From: an uncultured Maribacter sp.
GTDB lineage: Bacteria; Bacteroidota; Bacteroidia; Flavobacteriales; Flavobacteriaceae
Direction of reading: 5' to 3'
Assembly (NCBI RefSeq): GCF_947500985.1
Contig: NZ_CANMTX010000005.1
Coordinates: 186,001 to 250,000 of the forward strand
DNA: 64,000 bases
Shown here: positions 47,156 through 56,782 of the stretch, in pieces
How positions within the stretch are numbered: the stretch's first letter is position 1
Layout of the letters: every line of letters begins with the position of its first letter
Position numbers and translations under genes: made by a program
The notes under the pieces: generated by a model
Database searches by the model: none
What the model saw: the letters and a program-made list of their open reading frames with translations, nothing else
What the model was told of the DNA's origin: nothing

Positions 47156-47186
47156 TTTGTTTAGGATATCAAATGTACTACTTTTG
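47156..47186 (+). promoter_or_regulatory. Promoter of the thr leader/operon
   Basis: TTTG (47156-47159), a 19-bp spacer and TACTTTTG (47179-47186) are an exact match to the Bacteroidota consensus TTTG / TAnnTTTG. Transcription would start near 47190-47193, about 15 nt before the leader peptide ATG and about 175 nt before thrA. Confidence 0.8.
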
Positions 47187-47206
47187 ATTTTCAACCATTA
47201 GTATTT

Positions 47207-47299
47207 ATGGACTGCTATAAAACAGACATAACATTCGATTTCACTACAGCTACTATTACTTATGGTACAACAACTGCATGGTTCACCCTTAGGGGTTAA
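47207..47299 (+). CDS. thrL: thr operon leader peptide (30 aa, threonine-rich)
   Basis: A 30-codon frame (ATG 47207, TAA 47297) just after the promoter and 69 bp before thrA. Ten of its 30 residues are Thr (6, 9, 13, 14, 16, 18, 21, 22, 23, 27) and two are Ile, including the run TTTAWFT. This is the composition expected of an attenuator leader that senses charged tRNA-Thr, as with E. coli thrL, but the sequence is unrelated. No strong intrinsic terminator is seen between 47299 and 47369. Only weak competing stems are possible (ACCC 47285-47288 with GGGT 47293-47296, or that GGGT with ACCC near 47315), so the mechanism is open. Confidence 0.75.
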   Translation: MDCYKTDITFDFTTATITYGTTTAWFTLRG

Positions 47300-47368
47300 A
47301 AACTATATTTCTCCGTACCCGTGTTTAATTACACCATATCTTAAATTACAAAGTCAATATTTCATATC

Positions 47369-49810
47369 ATGAAAGTTCTAAAATTTGGTGGTTCATCTGT
47401 AGCCAAACCCGAAAATATAATTAAAATTAAGAATATAATCTCCAAGTATAATGACCCGATAATTCTGGTTGTTTCTGCTTTAGGAGGTGTAACGGATCTA
47501 TTATTAGAAGCTGGGTCATTAGCTTCTACTCAAGATCAATCTTACAAAGAAATTCTTAGCACATTAGAAGAAAGACATCTTTCTACCATAAAAGAACTAA
47601 TACCTGTAACGGCACAAAGTAAAGTACTTAGTAAAGTTAAGAGCGAGTTCAACGTATTGGAAACTCTTTTGGAAGGTGCTTTTTTTATTGGAGAAATCAC
47701 TCCGAAATTATCTGATAAAATAGTTAGCTATGGAGAACTTCTTTCTTCTTATATTATCAGCGAATACCTTGTTAGTGAAAAATTAGACGCTGAATTTAAA
47801 GACAGTAGAGAGCTGATAATTACACATAAGCTTAACGGCAAGAATGTCGTCAATTTCGCAAAAACCAATGCTAACTGCCTAGATTATTTCAAAGCTTCAA
47901 ATAAGAAAGTAACCGTTTGCCCAGGATTTATAGCTACTTCTGAAGAAGGAGTATCTACTACTTTAGGCAGAGGTGGCTCTGATTATACTGCAGCAATATA
48001 TGCTGCCGCTATTGATGCAGATGTTTTAGAGATTTGGACAGATGTTAGTGGCATGTATACTGCGAATCCAAAAATGGTAAAGCAAGCAAAAGCTATTCCG
48101 CATATTTCATATGAGGAAGCTATGGAGCTGTCTCATTTTGGTGCTAAAGTGCTTTATCCGCCTACTATTCAACCTGTATTATCTAAAGGCATATCTATTG
48201 TTATTAAGAACACTTTTAGTCCTGATGAGGCTGGAACATTAATTACAAAATCTAAAAATGAAAAAGGAAAGACAGTTCGTGGAATAAGCCATATTGGCAA
48301 TATTGCTTTGCTATCTTTGGAAGGACCGGGAATGGTAGGTATACCAGGTATTTCAAAGCGCTTTTTTGAAGTTCTTTCTCAAGCAGATATTAGCGTAGTT
48401 CTTATAACACAAGCGTCTTCTGAGCATTCTATCTGTGTTGGTATTTCTGCAAATGATGTTGAAAAGGCAGTAAATATTGTGAATGAAGCCTTTGAATATG
48501 AAATTGAAAGAGGTCGCATAAAAGAAGTAATACCTGAAAAAGATTTAGCAATTGTTGCCCTAGTTGGTGACAATATGAAAAGCCATCAAGGATTGAGCGG
48601 TAAAATGTTCAGCACTCTTGGCAAAAACAATGTCAATATTAGAGTGATTGCCCAAGGTGCGTCTGAAAGAAACATTTCTTGTATTATAGATGAAAAGGAT
48701 GTCAAAAAAGCACTGAATGCATTGCACGAAGAGTTTTTTGAAGAAAACATTAAGCAATTAAACCTATTTGTAATGGGTGTTGGTAATGTTGGGGCTAAAT
48801 TTCTAGAGCAAATTAAAGAGCAACGTAAATTCTTGAAAGAGAATTTAAAATTGAACATTCGAGTTATAGGAATGTCCAACTCAAGAACTATGCTTTTTGA
48901 TGAAAAAGGGATTGACCTAAATGATTGGTCAGCCAAACTTGCGGCAGGTGAAAAAGCCGACAAGGTTAAATTTTTAGAATTGGTAAATAGCCTAAACTAT
49001 AGAAATAGCATCTTTGTTGATAACACAGCAAGTGAAGAGGTTTCTAAAACGTACAGCGAATATTTAGGTAATAGTATTTCTGTAGTTACTTGTAATAAAA
49101 TTGCTTGTTCTTCTGCCTTTGAGAACTATTCTCATTTAAAATCCTTAGCAAGAACATATAACGCTCCTTTCTTATTCGAAACTAACGTTGGCGCTGGGCT
49201 ACCCATAATTGACACTTTAAAACACCTAATTGCATCCGGAGATAAAATCCTTAAAATTCAGGCTGTTCTTTCAGGAAGTTTAAACTTTGTTTTCAATAAC
49301 TTCAATGATAAAACCACCTTTCATGATGTGGTAAAACAAGCTCAGGAAGAGGGATATACAGAACCTGATCCAAAAATTGATTTAAGTGGAGTTGACGTAA
49401 TGCGTAAAATATTAATTTTAGCTCGTGAGAGTGGAAATCAATTAGAAATCAGCGATATTACCAACAAACCATTCTTGCCTGAAGAAAGTTTAAACACAGC
49501 TAATAATGATGAGTTCTTTGCTTCTCTAATACAAAATGAAGCTCATTTTCAGTCCTTATACACTAGTGCAAAAAATGCAGATAGTAAATTGAAATATGTT
49601 GCTCAGTTTGATAATGGCAAAGCAAGTGTAGGTTTACAAGAAATACCTAAGGGACACGATTTTTACAACCTAGAGGGTAGTGATAATATCGTGCTTTTTT
49701 ATACAGAAAGATATCCTAATCAACCAATGATCATTAAAGGTGCTGGTGCCGGAGCTGCAGTAACAGCTTCTGGTATATTTGCGGATATTATACGAATTGG
49801 TAATTTCTAA
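47369..49810 (+). CDS. thrA: Bifunctional aspartate kinase / homoserine dehydrogenase
   Basis: An 813-residue fusion. The aspartokinase domain (about 1-290) has KFGGSSV at 4-10 and TLGRGGSDYTA. Two ACT regulatory segments (about 310-455) follow, which bind the feedback inhibitor. Homoserine dehydrogenase (about 465-813) has the NAD(P)-binding GVGNVG at about 469-474 and ETNVGAGLPIIDTLK. It catalyses the first and third steps from aspartate to threonine. It is the first structural gene of thrABC, 23 bp from thrB. Confidence 0.97.
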   Translation: MKVLKFGGSSVAKPENIIKIKNIISKYNDPIILVVSALGGVTDLLLEAGSLASTQDQSYKEILSTLEERHLSTIKELIPVTAQSKVLSKVKSEFNVLETLLEGAFFIGEITPKLSDKIVSYGELLSSYIISEYLVSEKLDAEFKDSRELIITHKLNGKNVVNFAKTNANCLDYFKASNKKVTVCPGFIATSEEGVSTTLGRGGSDYTAAIYAAAIDADVLEIWTDVSGMYTANPKMVKQAKAIPHISYEEAMELSHFGAKVLYPPTIQPVLSKGISIVIKNTFSPDEAGTLITKSKNEKGKTVRGISHIGNIALLSLEGPGMVGIPGISKRFFEVLSQADISVVLITQASSEHSICVGISANDVEKAVNIVNEAFEYEIERGRIKEVIPEKDLAIVALVGDNMKSHQGLSGKMFSTLGKNNVNIRVIAQGASERNISCIIDEKDVKKALNALHEEFFEENIKQLNLFVMGVGNVGAKFLEQIKEQRKFLKENLKLNIRVIGMSNSRTMLFDEKGIDLNDWSAKLAAGEKADKVKFLELVNSLNYRNSIFVDNTASEEVSKTYSEYLGNSISVVTCNKIACSSAFENYSHLKSLARTYNAPFLFETNVGAGLPIIDTLKHLIASGDKILKIQAVLSGSLNFVFNNFNDKTTFHDVVKQAQEEGYTEPDPKIDLSGVDVMRKILILARESGNQLEISDITNKPFLPEESLNTANNDEFFASLIQNEAHFQSLYTSAKNADSKLKYVAQFDNGKASVGLQEIPKGHDFYNLEGSDNIVLFYTERYPNQPMIIKGAGAGAAVTASGIFADIIRIGNF

Positions 49811-49833
49811 ATTTCATAACAAGAGTATTCATT

Positions 49834-50760
49834 ATGAGCCAAAACGAAATTAAAGTTTTTTGCCCTGCTACAGTAGCAAATGTTTCATGCGGATTTGATG
49901 TTCTAGGGGTTGCCCTAGACTCGGTCGGTGATGACATGATAGTGAGAAAAGTGCCCCAAAAGGGTATTAGAATCACCAAACTAACAGGACAAGACCTACC
50001 AAAAGAAACCTTGAATAACGTAGCAGGTGTAGCAGGTAATGCATTCTTATTAGCATCTGATTATGATGGCGGATTCGAAATTGAAATCAATAAAAAAATA
50101 AAACCCGGTAGTGGTATTGGTAGTAGCGCCGCAAGTTCTGCAGGTGCTGTCTGGGCAATGAACCATTTATTGGGTAACCCGTTCAGTAAAACAGAATTAG
50201 TAAAATTCGCCATGGAAGGTGAGCGTTTGGCAAGTGATGTTGCCCATGCAGACAATGTAGCCCCTGCCCTATTTGGTGGGTTTACATTGGTGCGCAGCTA
50301 TAGTCCGCTAGATGTAATTACTATCCCTGCTCCTTCAGAATTATATGTTACTATTATACATCCGCAGATAGAGATAAAAACATCAGATTCTAGAAAGATT
50401 CTGAAAACTACTATTTCTATGGAAACCGGTATTAAACAATGGGGAAATGTAGGTGGTTTAGTTGCCGGATTATTCAAAGAAGACTATGACTTAATTGGTC
50501 GTTCTTTAGAAGACCATATTGTAGAGCCTATTCGTTCTATATTAATCCCTGGTTTTGATGAAGTAAAAAAGGTTTCTCTAGAAGCTGGTGCCTTAGGCTC
50601 TGGCATCTCAGGATCCGGACCGTCAATTTTTGCATTTAGTAAAGGGAACGAAACAGCAACAAAGGTCGGTAATGCGATGAAAACGGTTTATGATAAAATC
50701 GGTATAGCTTACGAAATACATGTTTCAAAAATTAATATGGAAGGCGTTAAAATTTTATAA
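49834..50760 (+). CDS. thrB: Homoserine kinase
   Basis: A 308-residue GHMP kinase that phosphorylates homoserine. The N-terminal VFCPATVANVSCGFDVLG, the ATP-binding GSGIGSSAASSAG (about 92-104) and the C-terminal GALGSGISGSGPSIFAF are present. Middle gene of thrABC. Confidence 0.97.
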   Translation: MSQNEIKVFCPATVANVSCGFDVLGVALDSVGDDMIVRKVPQKGIRITKLTGQDLPKETLNNVAGVAGNAFLLASDYDGGFEIEINKKIKPGSGIGSSAASSAGAVWAMNHLLGNPFSKTELVKFAMEGERLASDVAHADNVAPALFGGFTLVRSYSPLDVITIPAPSELYVTIIHPQIEIKTSDSRKILKTTISMETGIKQWGNVGGLVAGLFKEDYDLIGRSLEDHIVEPIRSILIPGFDEVKKVSLEAGALGSGISGSGPSIFAFSKGNETATKVGNAMKTVYDKIGIAYEIHVSKINMEGVKIL

Positions 50761-50800
50761 GTTCAGCACATTTTCATTATAACATTTAAAAATATTCAAC

Positions 50801-52093
50801 TTGAAATTCTATAGTTTAAATAATAAAGCACCAAACGTTTCTTTTGATACAGCGGTTATTAACGGTATTGCACCTGATAAAGGTTTGTATTTTCCGGAGG
50901 AAATTAATGCATTACCTAGTTCTTTTTTCGAGAATATTGAAAGCCTATCTAACGAAGAAATTGCATTTACGGCAATACAGCAATTTGTATCGGGCATTGT
51001 ACCTGATGATGTCTTGAAGAACATTTTAAAAGAGGTGCTAGATTTTGATTTCCCTGTAGTTGAAATCACTCCCAATATTGGAACTCTGGAGCTTTTCCAT
51101 GGTCCGACGATGGCATTTAAAGATGTTGGCGCTCGTTTTATGGCACAATGTTTAGGCTATTTTTCAAGGTCTACAAAAAATGAAGTAACCGTACTTGTAG
51201 CTACGTCTGGTGATACGGGAGGCGCAGTAGCCAATGGTTTTCTTGGTGTTGAAGTTGTAAACGTTGTTATACTTTACCCAAGCGGAAAAGTTAGTGATAT
51301 TCAGGAACGACAACTGACCACTATGGGGGAAAATATAACAGCTTTAGAAGTTGATGGCACTTTTGATGATTGCCAGGCTATGGTTAAGAATGCCTTTTTA
51401 GATAAAGAACTTCTTGATCACATGAAGCTAACTTCAGCGAATTCAATTAATGTTGCTCGTTGGTTACCACAATTATTTTATTTCTTATTTGCTTACAAGC
51501 AAGCAAAATCAAAAGGTAAAGAGATTGTATTCTCTGTACCTTCTGGTAACTTTGGAAATATCTGTGCCGGTCTTGTTGCCCAACGTCTGGGCATGCCCGT
51601 AAAACATTTTATAGCGGCTACAAATGTAAATGATACCGTACCGCAGTTTATGCTAACCAAAGCATATAATCCTAAACCATCTACGGCGACTATTTCAAAT
51701 GCAATGGATGTTGGTGATCCAAGTAATTTCATAAGAATAAGACATTTGTTTCAAGATGATTTTGAAGCTTTACAAAAGAACCTTTCCTCCTACCCATTTG
51801 ATGATGAAACAACAAAAGAAGCCTTAAAGGAAATATACAACATCAATGGATATATTGCTGACCCTCATGGTGCAGTAGGTTACCTAGGTTTAAAAAAATA
51901 TCAAGAACAACACCCTAACACCTATGGTATTTTTCTAGAAACTGCTCACCCGGTAAAATTCTTGGATATCGTTGAAGAAACGCTTCATGAAAAATTGGAA
52001 ATTCCTGCTCAAATTCAAAAAGTAATGGGGAAAGACAAAAAATCTATCAGAATAGCGAACTATGAAGAATTGAAATCTTTTCTAAAAAATTAA
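50801..52093 (+). CDS. thrC: Threonine synthase (TTG start)
   Basis: A 430-residue PLP enzyme that converts O-phosphohomoserine to threonine. The PLP lysine is Lys107 in GPTMAFKDVGARF; ATSGDTGGAVANGF and SVPSGNFGNICAG are phosphate-cup and substrate motifs. The conserved N-terminus KFYSLNNKAPNVSF follows directly from a TTG codon at 50801, and no ATG lies upstream, so TTG is the start. Weak initiation may tune its level relative to thrAB. Confidence 0.96.
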   Translation: MKFYSLNNKAPNVSFDTAVINGIAPDKGLYFPEEINALPSSFFENIESLSNEEIAFTAIQQFVSGIVPDDVLKNILKEVLDFDFPVVEITPNIGTLELFHGPTMAFKDVGARFMAQCLGYFSRSTKNEVTVLVATSGDTGGAVANGFLGVEVVNVVILYPSGKVSDIQERQLTTMGENITALEVDGTFDDCQAMVKNAFLDKELLDHMKLTSANSINVARWLPQLFYFLFAYKQAKSKGKEIVFSVPSGNFGNICAGLVAQRLGMPVKHFIAATNVNDTVPQFMLTKAYNPKPSTATISNAMDVGDPSNFIRIRHLFQDDFEALQKNLSSYPFDDETTKEALKEIYNINGYIADPHGAVGYLGLKKYQEQHPNTYGIFLETAHPVKFLDIVEETLHEKLEIPAQIQKVMGKDKKSIRIANYEELKSFLKN

Positions 52094-52124
52094 ATATTCA
52101 ACGTAGTTGAAGATTGCATATATT

Positions 52125-52156
52125 AAAGAAGGCAAACTAAATGGTTTGCCTTCTTT
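52125..52156 (+). terminator. Terminator of the thr operon
   Basis: A 13-bp stem AAAGAAGGCAAAC / GTTTGCCTTCTTT with a 6-nt loop, 32 bp after the thrC stop. The T run is part of the stem, so it could serve both strands. Confidence 0.75.
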
Positions 52157-52228
52157 AGGCTGAGCTAAGTTTTATGTATTTGCAATTATTTTATTAATGA
52201 TTACGAATCATAAATTATCAATGCTGAA

Positions 52229-53290
52229 TTAATTTGAATCGTGAGTATTATTGAGACGGTAAAAAGTAACAATATCACTGTCATCATCATTACCTGTATT
52301 GTTTTGCGTATATACTCCTGCTTTAAAATACATCCATTCGTCAGCAAGATTGTAGCCACTGTTTAAGCTATTCATATCTACGGTAGTTTCTGCTATTATT
52401 GGTCCATCCATATCACCTCTACGAACCCGCACAATAATATCCTCATTATCATTTACAATTTCATAAGAAAACAATTCATCTAACTGAATACCATCATCAG
52501 GACCATTACCACTACAATCTTCATCACCAATTAAATTAAAGGTAACATCATCACCATCACGAATTTCATGCTCTAAATAAAGACAGCCAAAATCGGCATT
52601 GGGTAATTTTCTATAATAGAGTCTTGCAGGTTCATCATTGTCAGCATGAATTTGACCAATTATTGTTCTTCCTGGGTGTAATCCATTACCGGTTGTAGTT
52701 ACTTGGTTCACCATTAAAGTAGCTGTTAAAGTACCATTTCGACCTCCGTGATTTGTGCCCGTCGGCTGATATCCAAGTGCCCAATTATTACCATTTGCTC
52801 CCTGAGTAGAAATACTTGTATTACCACTACGTAACATTTCACGAAGTTCAGAACGTGGAAAAGATGTATTTTGACTGGTACGTGCACCACCAACAGTAGA
52901 AACAAATCGCATACCACCATCCGTGTGCGTAAAAAAGAATGGGCGTGAATCACTAGTTGCTAGTGGATCCCAATTGAGTTCACCAAAACGTTGAGAAAAT
53001 CCATCTTCTTCATCTACAGCGGGTGTATCTATTGCCCAATCAGAGAGGTCAAAATTTTCCCATGGTTCAAGATTTGCGCTTAAACCAAATACTTCATCAA
53101 CAGTTTCCTCTTCTTCATTGTTCTCTTGCTCCTCCTCTTGAATCATCTCTTCTTCTTCGGGGTCGCTAGATTCTTCCATAGTTTCAGGTTCTTCTACCGA
53201 ACTATCGGAGGAACAACTAGCTATTGTAATCATTGCCAAAGCGAATAACAATAAATTGGTCTTAATAATAACGGAAATAACTTTTTGCAT
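52229..53290 (-). CDS. PL7 alginate lyase, surface lipoprotein
   Basis: A 353-residue polysaccharide lyase family 7 enzyme that cleaves alginate by beta-elimination. The signal peptide ends in lipobox IASC (Cys26), then a Glu/Asp-rich linker (about 33-67). Catalytic blocks: RSELREM (146-152), QIH (213-215) and YFKAGVYTQN (321-330, Tyr327). All key residues (Arg, Gln, His, Tyr) are present. The Ile in QIH is the form commonly linked to guluronate-containing substrates. It stands alone outside the island, between thrC and gcvT, with no SusCD or other alginate genes beside it. Confidence 0.93.
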   Translation of the reverse strand: MQKVISVIIKTNLLLFALAMITIASCSSDSSVEEPETMEESSDPEEEEMIQEEEQENNEEEETVDEVFGLSANLEPWENFDLSDWAIDTPAVDEEDGFSQRFGELNWDPLATSDSRPFFFTHTDGGMRFVSTVGGARTSQNTSFPRSELREMLRSGNTSISTQGANGNNWALGYQPTGTNHGGRNGTLTATLMVNQVTTTGNGLHPGRTIIGQIHADNDEPARLYYRKLPNADFGCLYLEHEIRDGDDVTFNLIGDEDCSGNGPDDGIQLDELFSYEIVNDNEDIIVRVRRGDMDGPIIAETTVDMNSLNSGYNLADEWMYFKAGVYTQNNTGNDDDSDIVTFYRLNNTHDSN

Positions 53291-53527
53291 AATTTTCTTT
53301 CTAAGTTTTACAATTCTTTATTTTAATAACAATTGTTGTTGTATAAAAGTATTTATTTGTCGGATAATTATATGAAATTAACAATCGAATCGATAGAATA
53401 CAATAAAAACCTGTTTTAAGCCATTTATTTTGAAAAAAGAAAGACAGCTTTAAAATTACTGCTATTAATAGATTTCAAAAGTTGAAATTATGTCAATCAT
53501 ATGTCTTCGAATTGATAAAGTTTTAAA

Positions 53528-53535
53528 TAACTTTG
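53528..53535 (+). promoter_or_regulatory. -7 element upstream of gcvT
   Basis: TAACTTTG matches TAnnTTTG exactly, 18 bp before the gcvT ATG. A -33 TTTG at the right distance is not clear. Confidence 0.45.
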
Positions 53536-53552
53536 ATTTATAAAAAAATCCA

Positions 53553-54638
53553 ATGAAAAACACTGCACTTACCACAACTCACGAATCTCTTGGAGCTAAA
53601 ATGGTTCCATTTGCTGGTTATAATATGCCCGTTTCTTATGAAGGCGTAAATGCTGAACATGAAACCGTACGTAATAGTGTTGGCGTTTTTGATGTATCGC
53701 ATATGGGCGAGTTTTTAATCTCTGGCTCTACTGCCTTAGATTTAATTCAAAAAGTATCATCTAACGATGCTACGAAACTGACTATTGGCAGAGCACAATA
53801 CAGTTGTCTACCTAATGAAACTGGTGGCATTGTAGATGACCTTATTATTTATAAAATTAAAGAAGAGCAATATTTATTAGTGGTGAACGCTTCAAATATT
53901 GAAAAAGATTGGAATCACATTTCATCTTATAACGATGAATTTAAAGCAGATATGAAAAACATATCTGAAGGATATTCGCTTTTAGCGATTCAAGGCCCTA
54001 AGGCTGTTGAGGCGATGCAATCTTTGACTTCTGTTAATTTAGCTGATATTAAATTTTATCATTTTGAAGTTTCCGATTTTGCAGCTATAGATAATGTAAT
54101 TATTTCTGCAACAGGATATACCGGTTCTGGCGGATTTGAAATTTACTGTAAGAATGATGAGGTAAAACAAATATGGGACAAGGTTTTTGAAGCCGGAGCA
54201 GATTTCGGAATTAAACCAATCGGATTGGCAGCTAGAGATACCCTTCGTTTAGAAATGGGATACTGCCTTTACGGTAATGATATTGACGATAACACCTCTC
54301 CGCTTGAAGCAGGTTTAGGATGGGTTACAAAATTTAATAAAGATTTTGTCAACTCTGCAGCTTTAGAAAAAGAAAAACAACACGGACCAAAACGTAAATT
54401 AGTTGCTTTTGAACTAAACGAACGTGGTATACCTAGACATGGTTATGATATTGTTGATGGTAATGGTAAAACAATAGGTGTGGTAACTTCTGGCACTATG
54501 TCACCTTCAATGGGTACTGGTATCGGCTTAGGTTATGTTCCACCTATTTTTTCAGATGTAGGTAGTAAAATTAGCATTCAAATTCGAAAAAATGTAGTAC
54601 CTGCAAGTGTAATTAAATTACCATTTTACAAAAAGTAA
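53553..54638 (+). CDS. gcvT: Glycine cleavage system T protein (aminomethyltransferase)
   Basis: A 361-residue T protein that transfers the aminomethyl carbon from the H protein to tetrahydrofolate. Typical stretches: [20 protein letters not shown] at the start, [39 protein letters not shown] and [17 protein letters not shown] near the end. It heads a tight run: glsA begins on the next base after its stop codon. No glycine riboswitch is seen upstream. Confidence 0.96.
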   Translation: MKNTALTTTHESLGAKMVPFAGYNMPVSYEGVNAEHETVRNSVGVFDVSHMGEFLISGSTALDLIQKVSSNDATKLTIGRAQYSCLPNETGGIVDDLIIYKIKEEQYLLVVNASNIEKDWNHISSYNDEFKADMKNISEGYSLLAIQGPKAVEAMQSLTSVNLADIKFYHFEVSDFAAIDNVIISATGYTGSGGFEIYCKNDEVKQIWDKVFEAGADFGIKPIGLAARDTLRLEMGYCLYGNDIDDNTSPLEAGLGWVTKFNKDFVNSAALEKEKQHGPKRKLVAFELNERGIPRHGYDIVDGNGKTIGVVTSGTMSPSMGTGIGLGYVPPIFSDVGSKISIQIRKNVVPASVIKLPFYKK

Positions 54639-55553
54639 ATGATAGATTTTCAACATATTCTTACCTCAATTAATGAAGCTGCATCTAATGAAAAAGATAA
54701 AGGTAAGATTGCTGATTATATACCTGAACTAGCGAAGGTCGATGTAGACAATTTCGGTATTCACCTGATAGATATTCAACAAAATAATTTTTCAGCAGGA
54801 AAATCTGATGAAAAATTTTCGATTCAAAGTATCTCGAAGGTTTTAACCCTTTCTATGGCTTTGGGACTCATTGGAGAAAAAGTTTGGAAGCGTGTAGATG
54901 TTGAACCTTCTGGAGATCCTTTCAACCATCTATCGCTATTAGAATTAGAAAACGGAATACCTAGAAATCCGCTAATTAACCCTGGTGCAATTGTAATTGC
55001 AGATATTCTAGTTTCCCAGTTAGAAAATCCGAAGGAAGAATTTTTAGCATTCGTTAGAAATATTACGGATGATGACACCATAGATTATGATATAAATGTG
55101 GCACAGTCTGAAAAACGAACAGGATTTCGAAATTTTTCAGCAGCCAACCTTTTAAAATCGTATGGTAATCTGAAAAATGATGTAGACGTTGTTCTAGATT
55201 TTTATTTTCATCAATGTTCACTTGTTATGAACTGTGTTCAATTAACGAATACTTTTTTCATGTTCATGAACAATGGAAAGTGTAGAAGAAATAATACGTT
55301 CCTAACCATATCGCAAGTAAAACGTATTAATGCTATAATGTTGACTTGTGGCTTTTATGATGAAGCAGGTGAATTTGCTTTTGAAGTTGGACTGCCTGGT
55401 AAAAGTGGTGTCGGCGGCGGAATCGTTGCATTTCTACCAAATAAATTCTGCGTTGCAACATGGTCTCCTGGTCTCAACCCTAAAGGAAATTCTAAATTAG
55501 GAATGCTTGCCTTAGAGAAATTAACTACAGAAACTGAACTTTCCATTTTTTGA
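54639..55553 (+). CDS. glsA: Glutaminase
   Basis: A 304-residue serine-dependent glutaminase (beta-lactamase-like fold) that converts glutamine to glutamate and ammonia. The nucleophile motif S-I-S-K (Ser64, Lys67) lies in FSIQSISKVLTL. Also present are NPLINPGAIV, LLKSYGNL, and GLPGKSGVGGGI with the oxyanion region. Its ATG follows gcvT's TAA without a gap, and its stop overlaps the next gene's TTG start (TTGA), so translation is coupled on both sides. Confidence 0.95.
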   Translation: MIDFQHILTSINEAASNEKDKGKIADYIPELAKVDVDNFGIHLIDIQQNNFSAGKSDEKFSIQSISKVLTLSMALGLIGEKVWKRVDVEPSGDPFNHLSLLELENGIPRNPLINPGAIVIADILVSQLENPKEEFLAFVRNITDDDTIDYDINVAQSEKRTGFRNFSAANLLKSYGNLKNDVDVVLDFYFHQCSLVMNCVQLTNTFFMFMNNGKCRRNNTFLTISQVKRINAIMLTCGFYDEAGEFAFEVGLPGKSGVGGGIVAFLPNKFCVATWSPGLNPKGNSKLGMLALEKLTTETELSIF

Positions 55554-56377
55554 AATTAGAAACTAAAAAAATATTGATTCTTGGCGGAAGCGGATTCATA
55601 GGTAATGCGATTTACAAAGAACTTTGTAATTATTTCGATACCTATGGCACCTATTGTCATGCCGCAAACTCATTCTCTTCTAATAAACAATTTGTACATT
55701 ATAATTTAGAAGAAGATGATATTGTTGAAGTATTAGAAACGGTGAAGCCACAGGTAATAGTTTCAGCATTAAGGGGGAATTTTGCTGCTTTGGTAATCGC
55801 TCATAATCATATTACCGAATACATTACTAAAGAAGACTGTAAAATATACTTTATATCCTCTGCCAATGTTTTTGACGCTTACAGTAAATATCCATCTTAT
55901 GAAATGGACAAGACACTATCTGAAAGTATATATGGTAGACTAAAAATAAAGATTGAAAATATGCTGCTCAGGTTGCCAAAAGAGAAAATGGCCATATTAA
56001 GAGTTCCTATGGTTTTTGGTAATAGCTCCCCTAAGGTTAAGGAGATGAAAAAGGCTATAATAGAAAATAAACCTGTAGAAGTCTTTCCTAATTTGATATT
56101 AAATATAACCAATGATGATAAGCTAACGCAACAAATTCATTACCTTATCAATAGAAATAAAACAGGTATTTACCATTTAGGAAGCAATGATCTAACGCAT
56201 CATGAAGATTTTATCAAAGAAGTTTTAGAACGTGTAGGTAATTTTAATCCCATTATAAAAAGGGTTTATACCACTAATGAAGACAGGTATTTGGCCGTTT
56301 TACCAAAGACAAATAAATTACCTAAAAATTTACAGTTTACTTTTCAAGATATTATTGACCATCATGTTTTAAATTAG
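55550..56377 (+). CDS. RmlD-like NAD-dependent epimerase/reductase (TTG start)
   Basis: A 275-residue extended-SDR protein resembling dTDP-4-dehydrorhamnose reductases. The Rossmann motif GGSGFIG is near residues 12-18, SSANVFDAY supplies the Ser, and YGRLK the Tyr/Lys pair. It probably reduces or epimerises a nucleotide sugar. The start is a TTG within TTGA overlapping the glsA stop; no other start lies before the cofactor motif. Substrate unknown. Confidence 0.82.
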   Translation: MKLETKKILILGGSGFIGNAIYKELCNYFDTYGTYCHAANSFSSNKQFVHYNLEEDDIVEVLETVKPQVIVSALRGNFAALVIAHNHITEYITKEDCKIYFISSANVFDAYSKYPSYEMDKTLSESIYGRLKIKIENMLLRLPKEKMAILRVPMVFGNSSPKVKEMKKAIIENKPVEVFPNLILNITNDDKLTQQIHYLINRNKTGIYHLGSNDLTHHEDFIKEVLERVGNFNPIIKRVYTTNEDRYLAVLPKTNKLPKNLQFTFQDIIDHHVLN

Positions 56378-56385
56378 TAACAATT

Positions 56386-56685
56386 ATGAAAGAAATTGAA
56401 AAATTTACTGACCAGCAAATAGCGGACTATTTGGGTCAACTTGAAGGATGGGAATATGTGGACGGAGCCATAGAAACCACTTTTGAATTTAAAAATTTTA
56501 AGGAAGCCTTTTCTGTAATGACGCGTATTGCCTTTGAATGTGAAGCACAAGGTCATCACCCAGATTGGAGCAATGTTTACAATACTGTAAATATTCGTCT
56601 AAACACCCATGATGCTAATGGTGTTACCGAAAAAGATTTTGTTCTAGCTAGAACTATAGAAGATATTATAGAAAGTGAATTTTAA
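56386..56685 (+). CDS. phhB: 4a-hydroxytetrahydrobiopterin dehydratase (PCD/DCoH)
   Basis: A 99-residue pterin carbinolamine dehydratase. The active-site block HHPDW (57-61) with YNTVNIRLNTHD follows the standard E-x-x-x-HHP-x-W pattern. It recycles the pterin cofactor of aromatic amino acid hydroxylases. It ends the gcvT-glsA-epimerase run, 8 bp after the epimerase gene. Confidence 0.93.
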   Translation: MKEIEKFTDQQIADYLGQLEGWEYVDGAIETTFEFKNFKEAFSVMTRIAFECEAQGHHPDWSNVYNTVNIRLNTHDANGVTEKDFVLARTIEDIIESEF

Positions 56686-56758
56686 TAACCAATATCAATA
56701 GTTAAAAATGGTGTTCACGAAATTCAATTTATTGATTTCTGAACATTGACCGTTTTTG

Positions 56759-56766
56759 TACATTTG
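56759..56766 (+). promoter_or_regulatory. -7 element upstream of yebC
   Basis: TACATTTG fits TAnnTTTG exactly, 17 bp before the yebC ATG. A TTG lies 24 bp upstream, a longer spacing than usual. Confidence 0.45.
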
Positions 56767-56782
56767 TTTAAAATAATTTACC

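Noticed and set aside
53291-53552. Possible glycine riboswitch in front of gcvT
   Set aside because: None of the conserved glycine-aptamer elements is visible; the region is plain AT-rich DNA with a -7 element near the gene.
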